From: an uncultured Fretibacterium sp.
GTDB taxonomy: Bacteria > Synergistota > Synergistia > Synergistales > Aminobacteriaceae
NCBI GenBank assembly: GCA_947168585.1
Contig: CAMVMK010000018.1
Location: forward strand, 1-38,832
Direction: 5' to 3'
DNA: 38,832 nucleotides
Shown: piece by piece, positions 7,048-15,145 of the stretch
How the letters are laid out: each line of letters opens with the position of its first letter
Numbering within the stretch: position 1 is the stretch's first letter
Notes under the pieces: model-generated
Told to the model about the DNA's origin: nothing
Databases searched by the model: none
Seen by the model: only the letters and a program-made list of their open reading frames with translations
Position numbers and translations under genes: made by a program

Positions 7048-8538
7048 TTAAGCCCTAACTCTTAATTTTTTCCAAGCTAAAACTGCTTCAGTGTCGTTAA
7101 ACGGGATTTTTTTGTCTTTAATTAAAATAAATTTCTCAGGGCCTTTGCCTGTGATTACTAAAATATCGCCGGGCTTCAACAAATTTAACGCATAATTTAC
7201 AGCTTCATTTCTATCAAGAATAATTTTATATGGAACAGCCGCGCCTGCCGCTATAGCTTCGGCAATTTTAATAGGCTCTTCGTTTCGGGCGTTGTCGGAA
7301 GTTATTATAATTTCGTCTGCAAATTCGCTTGCTGAACGTGCTAATTCGGGTCTATTCTGCTGATAACGTCCGCCGCCGTGTCCAAAAACTGAAATAATTT
7401 TCCCGGAATTTTTAGAAAGTTTTTTTATTGTACTCAAAACGCTTTTTAATGCCGATGGAGTGTGAGCAAAATCTATGAAGCAGCAGGCGTTATTATCTAA
7501 ATCAATTCTTTCGAGACGGCCGGGAACTTGCGGGACATTTGCAACGCCTTTAATAATTTCCTCATCGCTGACTCTACCGCGAACAGCAGTAACGGCGCAT
7601 AAAGTATTCATAATATTGAAATCGCCGACTAAAGGACTTTTTAATTTTAATGTATCAAAATTTTTAGATTTAATTTCAAATTCTGTGCCGTTCAAGCCCG
7701 TTTTAATATTGACAGCCTGAAAATCAGCGTTTTCACTAAGGCCGAAGCCGCGAAGATTTGAAAATTCTTCTAATAATTTTTTGCCGTAAGGAGAATCAAA
7801 ATTTGCCGCGCCTGTGAAATTTTCTTTGACGTAATTCGTGAATAACAATTTTTTAGCTTCAAAATAACTTTCCATATTCACGTGAAAATCTAAATGTTCG
7901 GGATACAAATTAGTAAATACTGCAACATCGTAACGCGCGCCTTTAATTCTGCCTAAAAATAAGCCGTGCGACGAGGTTTCCATGACGCAGGCTCCGCAAT
8001 TATTTTTTACCATTGAAGCGAGTTGCTTTTGTATTTCACAGCTTTCTGGTGTTGTTCTGTCGGCCTCTTTGTCGTTAATGCCGTCGCTCTCTATGATTGT
8101 GCCTAAAAGCCCCGTGCGGATACCGGCGGCCTGCAAAATACTTCTAATTATGTAAGTCGTTGTAGTTTTGCCGTTTGTGCCTGTAACGCCTATCATTAAT
8201 AATTTACTGCTCGGATTATCATAAACAAAAGCAGCAACTTCGCCTAAAAAATCCCGGACTCTTTCAACAATAATCTGCGGCAGATCTGAATTTATTTCAC
8301 GCTCGCAAAGTAAAGCGGCTGCGCCTTTTTTTTCCGCAATTTTTGCATAATCGTGGCCGTCGGAATTTTCGCCTTTAATGCAGGCAAATAAAGTTCCCGG
8401 CTTAACTTCCCGACTGTCTGAAATTACATCAGAAATTTTATTATAAATATCATCTTGAGATTTTACGAGAGTTTTTATATTTTTATTTTCGCTATTATTA
8501 GCTCTCATGAAGTTTAAGACATCTTGAAAATTTACCAA
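7048..8538 (-). CDS. murE: UDP-MurNAc-L-Ala-D-Glu--diamino acid ligase MurE
   Basis: Cytoplasmic ATP-dependent ligase that adds the third stem-peptide residue (meso-diaminopimelate or lysine) to UDP-MurNAc-L-Ala-D-Glu. Visible parts are DSREVKPGTLFACIKGENSDGH, the P-loop GVTGTNGKTTTTY, ETSSHGLFLGR, NLYPEHLDFH and FGHGGGRYQQNRP. The specificity motif reads DNAR, where DAP-adding enzymes usually have DNPR; DAP is likely but not certain. GKGPE replaces the common GKGHE. The frame opens at a TTG at 8562, but that codon lies before the AAAGGAG site (8556-8550). The TTG at 8538, 11 bases after this site and giving MVNFQDVLNFM, fits the family N-terminus better, for 496 aa. The last codons (RVRA) read through a heptad unit. 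Confidence 0.95.
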   Translation of the reverse strand: MVNFQDVLNFMRANNSENKNIKTLVKSQDDIYNKISDVISDSREVKPGTLFACIKGENSDGHDYAKIAEKKGAAALLCEREINSDLPQIIVERVRDFLGEVAAFVYDNPSSKLLMIGVTGTNGKTTTTYIIRSILQAAGIRTGLLGTIIESDGINDKEADRTTPESCEIQKQLASMVKNNCGACVMETSSHGLFLGRIKGARYDVAVFTNLYPEHLDFHVNMESYFEAKKLLFTNYVKENFTGAANFDSPYGKKLLEEFSNLRGFGLSENADFQAVNIKTGLNGTEFEIKSKNFDTLKLKSPLVGDFNIMNTLCAVTAVRGRVSDEEIIKGVANVPQVPGRLERIDLDNNACCFIDFAHTPSALKSVLSTIKKLSKNSGKIISVFGHGGGRYQQNRPELARSASEFADEIIITSDNARNEEPIKIAEAIAAGAAVPYKIILDRNEAVNYALNLLKPGDILVITGKGPEKFILIKDKKIPFNDTEAVLAWKKLRVRA

Positions 8539-8568
8539 TTTATAAATTACTCCTTTCTGCAAAAATTT

Positions 8569-8901
8569 TCATATTCTTTTCTCCTTTTCGTTTTCGCGTA
8601 ATATCTCAAGAAATTCAGCAGCATCTATGACTTTAATTCCAAATTGCTCTTCTACTCCGCGAAAATCTTTTTTATTAAAAGTTACAATGTGAGAACAATT
8701 TGCGGCTACAGCTAACTCTAAAATATGATCATCTTCAGGGTCAGCGAGAAAAGGCCGCCAGAGATAAAATACTGTTACAATTATTCCTACTTTACAAATA
8801 TAATTTATAATATCATCGATGTCAATTTTGCTAAAGATTGCTTTATCAAGTTTGTTTATAAGTATCTCTTCATATTCCCAAACAAGCGGTACAGATTTCA
8901 T
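8569..8901 (-). CDS. PIN-domain protein, N-terminally truncated remnant
   Basis: A 110-aa protein resembling the C-terminal two thirds of PIN-domain ribonuclease toxins (COG2402-like). It has a WEYEEIL segment like the second conserved region and the block DPEDDHILELAVAANCSHIV with TFNKKDF. The first strand with the DTN catalytic Asp, normally about 35 residues upstream, is missing; the DNA there belongs to ftsI. Its ATG overlaps the ftsI stop (ATGA), and murE follows closely. No antitoxin gene is visible. It is probably an inactive leftover of an inserted toxin gene, kept because it is translationally coupled in the dcw operon. A new use for the truncated domain cannot be excluded. Confidence 0.7.
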   Translation of the reverse strand: MKSVPLVWEYEEILINKLDKAIFSKIDIDDIINYICKVGIIVTVFYLWRPFLADPEDDHILELAVAANCSHIVTFNKKDFRGVEEQFGIKVIDAAEFLEILRENEKEKRI

Positions 8902-10579
8902 GAATAATAATCTAACTCGGCCATTTCTTCAACTATCGACTTAAACGTAGGTGCTGCAAGTTCTCCGCCGTAAATTCTTCCGGTTGTCGGTTCGCCGATT
9001 ACAACGAGCATTAAATATTTTGGTGAATCATACGGCCAAAAACCTATGAATGAAGCTACATAACGGTTTCTTGAATATTTACCGCCTTCAGGAACTTGTG
9101 CCGTGCCGGTCTTGCCTGCAAGTTCAGTTATTTCAGTGTTGGCGCGTTTCCCTGTACCTTCAAGAACTACACGCCTCATAGCCTGTCTTACCCATTCTGT
9201 AGTTTCAGGGGTATAAACTTCACGCATGACTTTGGGCGAACCTCTATAAACTATTTCGCCGCTTGAATTCATAGCTTCTTTTACTATATAAGGGCTCATT
9301 AATTTTCCGCCGTTTACTATTGCGCCCATAGCCGTTATTAATTGCAGCGGAGTTACTGCAAGACCTTGACCTATCGCAATATTCGCCGGAGTAATTCCGC
9401 GCCAATTTTCAGGATAAGGCAGAATTCCTTTTGCTACGCCTGGCAATTCTATATCAGTTTCTTTACCGAAACCCAGTGCTAAAAGACTTTCATAAACTTT
9501 AGTCTTGTCTGCTCGGATACCAATTTGAGCCATGCCCACGTTTGAAGATTTTATAAGCAGTTCCGCCGTTGAAATATCTCCGAACGCTACATTAGAATTA
9601 CTTTCGCGGATAAATCCGTCAGCAACTTTTAATTTTGCGGGACAGAAAAATCTTTCGTCAGGTTTTACCCAGCCGCGTTCAAGAGCTACAGCTAAATATA
9701 TAGGCTTAAACGTTGAGCCCGGTTCATAACCTCGACTTACAACTGAATTTGAAAGAGCATCGAGAGTTATACTTTTTCTATTTTGAGGGTTGTAACTCGG
9801 GTAGCTTGCAGACGCTAAAATTTCGCCGGTGTTGGGGTTCATGCACACGCAGACAGCCCATTTTGCACCGTCATTTACAGCAGCCTGGAATAAATGTTTT
9901 TCTACAACATATTGAATTCTGCTGTCTAAAGTTAGTGTGATTACGGGCGTTACGCGTCTTTCAATTTCGTGTTCAAATAAAGACGCCGGTTGAGTTCCTC
10001 CGCGCCTTACTACGATTTTTTGTCCCGGAGGATCATATAAAGTATTATCCCAAACCTGCTCAATTCCGGCCTGGCCTTTGTTGTCAGCATCGCAGAAGCC
10101 TAAAACATGAGCCATTAAATTATTATTAGTATATTTTCTATAAGGTTCGTCAATTTCGATAAAAGCTCGTGAAAATTTTAACAGCGATTTATATTTTTCG
10201 ATAAGATTTTCATTTAAGACTTTGTGTTCAAGCCACATAAAACGCGATTTTGTTCCCATTGCGTTTTGAATTTTTGTGATTAAATCTGCTGAAAGTACTT
10301 CTGAAATTTCGTTTAGATCATCTTTTTCTAACAATGAAGGATCTACAGCAAAAGACGGGATTTTGTCTGAAATTACGAGGGCATTGCCTTTTACATCTTG
10401 AATTATTCCCCTTGTTGAACGCAAATTAATTTTGCGCCAATATTGATGTTGGGACTGCTGAACTATTCGAGGCTCAGGATAGCAATGGCGTGCTACTAAC
10501 GTTACGCTGATTACAGTAAAAAATAATACAAATAAAATCCACGGATTACCGTGCCGTTTAATTTTTTTTTTGATTTCAT
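8898..10579 (-). CDS. ftsI: Division/elongation transpeptidase FtsI (PBP2/3 family), start out of frame across A10
   Basis: Membrane-anchored class B penicillin-binding protein that cross-links peptidoglycan at the septum. Motifs are RGIIQDVKGN (dimerisation domain), the active-site GSTFKP (SxxK), SSN (SxN) and KTGTAQVPEG (KTG). The frame with these motifs has no ATG or GTG before its N-terminus; a TTG at 10424 would delete the membrane anchor. Upstream in the same frame is a clear anchor (KRHGNPWILFVLFFTVISVT). An ATG at 10579 would begin MKSKKKIKRHGNPW if the A10 run (10562-10571) held eleven A. With that one base the protein is 560 aa, normal for the family. Either slippage restores the frame or the run is miscounted. 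The gene lies 10 bases after ftsL and overlaps the PIN remnant. Confidence 0.92.
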
Positions 10580-10589
10580 GAATTAGTCT

Positions 10590-10976
10590 CTAATCCTTTC
10601 CGAACAGCCATGCCAGACCGCTGCGCCACGAAAATTCCTGTTTTTTATCCCGTCTTAATGCCATAGCTCCGCGGTCATGACGGCCTACAGGTCTTACGGG
10701 TAAAGTTTCGGCTTTGAGAACTTTCTGCATTCCTAAATTTTCTTTGCAATAGCTGTAAATTCTTATCGGCGCAAGAAGCCCGGAAAGTTCTTGACGCAAT
10801 ACTATCTCTTCATCTGTATATTTTTGAATAGATTTATTGACCGTGTCAAGGTAATACGACAGACGCGCCGCGTGAAATCTCAAAAAACCCAGTCCCATCG
10901 TTAAAACAACGATAAGGCTCAGAGCTAAAGCTATCTTAAAAGTAAATTTTATTTTTTCTGAATTATTTTTACGCAC
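10590..10976 (-). CDS. ftsL: Cell-division protein FtsL-like
   Basis: A 128-aa bitopic membrane protein. It has a short basic cytoplasmic end, one membrane helix (residues about 14-32, IALALSLIVVLTMGLGF) and a periplasmic coiled-coil (LSYYLDTVNKSIQKYTDEEIVLRQELSGLL). After this comes a YSYCKENLGM segment, typical of FtsL/DivIC proteins. In the family it forms the FtsQLB-type complex that activates septal peptidoglycan synthesis. Sequence identity in the family is low, so the call rests on architecture and on its place between rsmH and ftsI. The start is GTG, with GGAGG nine bases upstream. The basic C-terminal tail (RPVGRHDRGAMALRRDKK) is longer than usual. Confidence 0.85.
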   Translation of the reverse strand: MRKNNSEKIKFTFKIALALSLIVVLTMGLGFLRFHAARLSYYLDTVNKSIQKYTDEEIVLRQELSGLLAPIRIYSYCKENLGMQKVLKAETLPVRPVGRHDRGAMALRRDKKQEFSWRSGLAWLFGKD

Positions 10977-11099
10977 CTTTGCTCGCCTCCGATTCCCTTG
11001 AAAATTTTTTTTTAATCCGGGTCGTAAAAATTAAAAAAATTAAATTAAAAAATAAAAATTTTTTTGTCTGCGAATAATATCACATTTTGCAGAAATTGC

Positions 11100-12020
11100 C
11101 TACCCCCTAATAATAGAAAATGCCCTTAACTTTGCACTTCTTGCTTTATAATTTTTTTCGATTTCGTTTTCAGCCGGTGTCATAGGGTGTTTCGTCAAAA
11201 TTTTTCCCTTGTCATCGGTCTGCCACTGCCGGAAAGTTTTTTTAATTATTCTGTCTTCGAGCGAGTGATAAGCTACAAAAATTATGAGAGCGTTATTTTT
11301 AATTCCGCCGAGAGATTTCAATAAGTTTTCAAGTTCCTGCATTTCGTTATTCACAAAAATTCTAAGAGCCTGAAAAACTCTACGCGCGGGGTGAGTTCCC
11401 ATTTTTCTTTGGACGGGCTGAGGCAGAGTTTCGCGGATTAAATTTACTAAATCACCGGTAGTTTTTAATTCGGTTTTAGATTTTTTTATAGCGGAAGCAA
11501 TTTGACGCGAGAATTTTTCTTCGCCGTAATCCCAAAAGATTTTTGCTAAAAATTTTTCGTCATAATTTTCGAGAACTTCTCGGGCAGTTAATAAATTTTC
11601 GTCATTGGTGTTCATTCTCATGTCTAAAGGGCCGTCATTTTGAAACGAAAATCCTCGCTCAGGGTCAGAAATCTGCATATTCGAGACGCCTAAGTCGAAC
11701 ACGTAAACATTAAAATCTTCATTATTAATTGCTGCTATTTCGCTGAAATTTGCATGACGTGCCGAAAATCTATCTCCGAAATTTTTGAGCCGTTCGAGTG
11801 AAAAATTTATCGCTCTTTCGTCCCTGTCGAGTCCGATAACACGGCAGTCCGGAAAATTTTTCAAAAATGCTTCTGAATATCCCCCAAGCCCGAGAGTACC
11901 GTCAAGGATATTTAGCCTGTCTGCCGAACATGCAGGGGATGAGAAATTTTTTATTAAGTCTAAGACTTCATTTAACATTACCGGCTCATGTGAAAAAATT
12001 TTTAACTCGCGTCCTTTCAT
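11100..12020 (-). CDS. rsmH: 16S rRNA (cytosine1402-N4)-methyltransferase RsmH (MraW)
   Basis: SAM-dependent enzyme that methylates N4 of C1402 in the ribosomal P site. At 306 aa it has the usual length. Motifs are the SAM-binding DGTLGLGGYSEAF, GLDRDERAI, FDLGVSNMQISDPERGFSF, GPLDMRMN, the HPARRVFQALRIFVNNE block and YHSLEDRIIKKTF. It is the first gene of the dcw run, as in most bacteria. A TG-extended -10 box lies 33 bases upstream. No strong ribosome site precedes the ATG at 12020. rsmI (16539-17339), which modifies the 2'-O of the same nucleotide, lies only 4.5 kb away. Confidence 0.97.
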   Translation of the reverse strand: MKGRELKIFSHEPVMLNEVLDLIKNFSSPACSADRLNILDGTLGLGGYSEAFLKNFPDCRVIGLDRDERAINFSLERLKNFGDRFSARHANFSEIAAINNEDFNVYVFDLGVSNMQISDPERGFSFQNDGPLDMRMNTNDENLLTAREVLENYDEKFLAKIFWDYGEEKFSRQIASAIKKSKTELKTTGDLVNLIRETLPQPVQRKMGTHPARRVFQALRIFVNNEMQELENLLKSLGGIKNNALIIFVAYHSLEDRIIKKTFRQWQTDDKGKILTKHPMTPAENEIEKNYKARSAKLRAFSIIRG

Positions 12021-12052
12021 AAATAAATATAAATCTTAATTTTTGTAAAGAT

Positions 12053-12061
12053 ATTATCACA
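12053..12061 (-). promoter_or_regulatory. Extended -10 promoter for the dcw run
   Basis: On the minus strand TGTGATAAT: the TGn extension plus a hexamer one base off TATAAT, 33 bases before rsmH and after the terminator of the preceding operon. Confidence 0.5.
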
Positions 12062-12067
12062 GATTTT

Positions 12068-12117
12068 TTTATAAAAGACAAAGCTCTCTTGACGCTGTAA
12101 AATCCTGACAAGAGAGC
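12068..12117 (-). terminator. Rho-independent terminator of the envelope operon
   Basis: A perfect 9-bp stem (GCTCTCTTG at 12083-12091 with CAAGAGAGC at 12109-12117) and a 17-base loop. On the minus strand it is followed by TTTGTCTTTT. It sits 44 bases after the stop of the YidC-sulfatase gene and before the dcw promoter. Confidence 0.75.
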
Positions 12118-12160
12118 CTGAATTTATGAAGCAAATTTTTCAAGAAATTGAAGTGAAATT

Positions 12161-15142
12161 TTACTCAATTTTTTTCCAATTTTCTTTATTAAATACTGTG
12201 CCTATTATTTCAAAAGTTCCTTGATCGAGATTAAATTGAGTCGCTGTTTCTCCTTCACCGCGTAAAGGCATTCTGCAATGTGTTCTGACCCTGATTGCTT
12301 CTTGCTGAGGATTACTCATTTTACGAATTTCATTGAGTGTCGGAATACCGTCGGCTCGCGCGATACCGTCCATTAATAAGCTCGGAGTATCTTCAATGGA
12401 CATAAAAGCGTCTGAAATTTTTAACGGCGAATGAGAATTGAAATCTTTGAACATAAGCAGCGAGTTAGGTCTTGCAGTTCCAATCATTGTATTATCGTAA
12501 AATGTAGTATAATTTTGCTGAAGTTTCCAGCTGTCTGCAAAATCATGATCAGAGACTACAACAATGCGGGTATTATCATAAATACCTAATTTTTTCAGAG
12601 ACGCTATAAAATCGGCTAAAAAATATATAATATGTTTTTCCGTATAATAATGTTCAGGAAAAACTCCATTTACTAACACAGTTTGACCATTAGTATCAGG
12701 ATAAGGATCAACAACAGGGAATAAATCATCAGAAGGCATGAACCAGGGCACGTGAGATAAACAAGAATAAATCATCTTGAAAGCCGGAGCATCATCGTCA
12801 ACGTGAGCAAAATCTCCCATAAATTGTATTGCGGCAATATTAGGCAAAAACCAATTTTTCAAGCCGATACTCAAAACACTTTCCATAATTTTAAGTGATA
12901 AAGCTGCTCTATATAAGCGGTATCTTATAGTGAAAGGACTTGCGCGCAACAATGCCATAAAAATAGAAAACCGCGAAATATATTCCTGCTGATCTTGATT
13001 TTGTAAGGAAAATCCTCTTTGCGTTGCCCATTGCAGCCAGTAAGGAACATAGTCATATCCCCATACAGCATCATAAATTAATAAAGCAGAATCTAAATTT
13101 TTGATTTTGTTTTCAAGATATTTTGACTGATCTTTTCTTAAAACAGACATTCCTGCTATAACTGTATCATAATTTTTTTCTGAAAAAACATTCGGATAAA
13201 ACGCAAAAGCATCGGCATATTTTTCTGTAATTAATTTATCAGGCTGAGCTTTATTTAATGTATTTGGCTTATAAGCTGCCCCGCCGTAAATTGAAGCTGT
13301 AGATAAAGCTGTACAAGCACCAGGAGCTACAGTATCCGGGAAATATATAAAACCGTCTAATTTTTCACGTAGAGTAGGGTCATCTTCTAAAATTCTTAAT
13401 AAATGATCTCCTGTGAAAGCATCAAAGAAAAATCCTACAACATTTTGTTTTGTCTTGCTAAATCGCCAAAGTCTATCATGATATTCTGGTAATTTTACTT
13501 TTTCGGAAAGTGCAGTATTTATTATTTTATTTTCAGGCGTTGTAAAATAATAATAACCGAACACAGCGAACATAGCAAAGGATAGAATATAAAAGCCGTT
13601 AATTAAAAATTTTATCCAGCGTTTTTTGATACAAATAATTATTATAATTAATGATAATGTAATGCCGGTCAAATCTTTTAATAATCCCCGCATACCGATT
13701 TGCAATGTATTATCATTTAATTGAAGAGTTTGCAGCTGTCCGTAATCTTCTGTTAAAATAAAAAAGTTTATAAAAGCAACACAACCGCCAAAAGCAGCTA
13801 AAACAGCTAATATATTTTGCACAGGAATTGGAAATATTGTCCACAATAAAATTGACGCTATAAGAAATCCTATACCGTATTTCAAAATACTTATTACAGT
13901 TGAAAGCAATGAAGACGGAAAAAATCCCTGATCTGATGAATACAACAGTGCCGGGTAAAACAGGCAAAATAAAAAAATCATGAACACAAGGACGGCGAAA
14001 AATAAAGAATTTCTATTGCCTCCTGTTAAAGTATCTGTAATTTTTTTTGCTTTTTCATATGGAACTGATAAGAATGCAGCACCTAATAAATAAATTAATT
14101 GTACAGAAAGTAAAAAAGTTATTCGATAACGAGCATATAATCTTAAATCATAATTATTGCCGCGTACAGTAAATATATTGGAAATTATAATTAATAACAG
14201 CGCACCAACAAGAATATAACTTAACCTTACAATAATTTCGGATAACGTAAAATTATATTTTGTAAAATTAAGAAAAAGCATCCATGCAAATATAAAAATG
14301 AACATTAACGTTATCATCATAGAATTTTTATTCATTTCCATTATCATATCTGGTGCAAAATTCAAATATAATTTATAAAAACAGCATGAATAAACCGACC
14401 AAAGAACGCACGGAACAAAGAACATCACGAACTTCAAAAGTTTATTTTCAGGTGAAACTTGGCGGCTTAAAACAAGTGAAATTTTTTCATGAGCACGTCC
14501 GAAAGTCTTTGCGTAAAGATTTTTAAGCAGCATTATAAAATTATTACTCGTCCAATATACCAGCAAAGCTGACGGAGCATTATACAATAATATAAAAAAT
14601 AAAATTGCAATAACAAACGCCTGTATTCTTTCGCGGCGGGTAAATCTTTCAGCCGTCAAAGTAGTAAGAAAATTAATCACCGTCATTGCTATCGGCAATA
14701 AATTTATCCCGAAAATTAATCCGTCAGGTCGCGACAAATCTGAAATTCCCGCGAATGACTGCCCCTGCAAAATAGTGAGTGATGACAACATCACATAAGC
14801 GGCGGATAACGGCAAAAGCTGAATAAATAAATCCATCCCCGAACGAATTGCATACAGCGGATTATAAGCGTAGCGTTTATAAAGTTCACTAAGTTCTGAA
14901 TGTTGTTCAGCACCGTGATATTTGCGCTTTATTTCGGCAATTTGCGGAGCTAAAATTTCCTGAATCCTGCGCTCTTTTTCCTGAATTTTTGATGCCCATG
15001 CTGAAAAAGGACGCAAAAGAATATTAACAACGATTGACATAAGAATTAGCGATAAACCTAATTTCCCTGTCATTGAAAACAACGCTAAATATAAATACTT
15101 GAAAATAGTTACAATAGGTTGAAAAAATAATTCGTAAAGCAT
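12161..15142 (-). CDS. YidC/Oxa1-like insertase fused to a sulfatase/LtaS-like phosphotransferase domain
   Basis: A 993-aa membrane protein of unusual composition. Residues about 1-215 look like the conserved YidC/Oxa1 core: LLRPFSAWASKIQEKERRIQ includes the groove Arg (R44), and a KRKYHG and LYKRYAYNPL segment leads into further membrane helices. Residues about 235-545 form a block of many hydrophobic helices. From about residue 560 a soluble domain resembles the alkaline-phosphatase/sulfatase superfamily (LtaS, OpgB, EptA types): an Asp in NVVGFFFDAF (metal ligand), GACTALSTASIYGG (candidate Thr/Ser nucleophile near 610) and VVVSDHD near 865 (metal-binding Asp-His). Inferred role: transfer of phosphoglycerol or a similar group to a surface polymer. 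It follows the glycerophosphotransferase gene by three bases. A plain hydrolase is an alternative. Confidence 0.75.
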   Translation of the reverse strand: MLYELFFQPIVTIFKYLYLALFSMTGKLGLSLILMSIVVNILLRPFSAWASKIQEKERRIQEILAPQIAEIKRKYHGAEQHSELSELYKRYAYNPLYAIRSGMDLFIQLLPLSAAYVMLSSLTILQGQSFAGISDLSRPDGLIFGINLLPIAMTVINFLTTLTAERFTRRERIQAFVIAILFFILLYNAPSALLVYWTSNNFIMLLKNLYAKTFGRAHEKISLVLSRQVSPENKLLKFVMFFVPCVLWSVYSCCFYKLYLNFAPDMIMEMNKNSMMITLMFIFIFAWMLFLNFTKYNFTLSEIIVRLSYILVGALLLIIISNIFTVRGNNYDLRLYARYRITFLLSVQLIYLLGAAFLSVPYEKAKKITDTLTGGNRNSLFFAVLVFMIFLFCLFYPALLYSSDQGFFPSSLLSTVISILKYGIGFLIASILLWTIFPIPVQNILAVLAAFGGCVAFINFFILTEDYGQLQTLQLNDNTLQIGMRGLLKDLTGITLSLIIIIICIKKRWIKFLINGFYILSFAMFAVFGYYYFTTPENKIINTALSEKVKLPEYHDRLWRFSKTKQNVVGFFFDAFTGDHLLRILEDDPTLREKLDGFIYFPDTVAPGACTALSTASIYGGAAYKPNTLNKAQPDKLITEKYADAFAFYPNVFSEKNYDTVIAGMSVLRKDQSKYLENKIKNLDSALLIYDAVWGYDYVPYWLQWATQRGFSLQNQDQQEYISRFSIFMALLRASPFTIRYRLYRAALSLKIMESVLSIGLKNWFLPNIAAIQFMGDFAHVDDDAPAFKMIYSCLSHVPWFMPSDDLFPVVDPYPDTNGQTVLVNGVFPEHYYTEKHIIYFLADFIASLKKLGIYDNTRIVVVSDHDFADSWKLQQNYTTFYDNTMIGTARPNSLLMFKDFNSHSPLKISDAFMSIEDTPSLLMDGIARADGIPTLNEIRKMSNPQQEAIRVRTHCRMPLRGEGETATQFNLDQGTFEIIGTVFNKENWKKIE

Positions 15143-15145
15143 TGG

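Noticed and set aside
10424-10424. TTG at 10424 as the true start of ftsI
   Set aside because: It would remove the membrane anchor clearly encoded upstream in the same frame, and the sequence before it has no ribosome site.
13713-13967. Out-of-frame open stretch on the minus strand inside the YidC-sulfatase gene
   Set aside because: It overlaps a well-supported membrane region in another frame and shows low-complexity composition.
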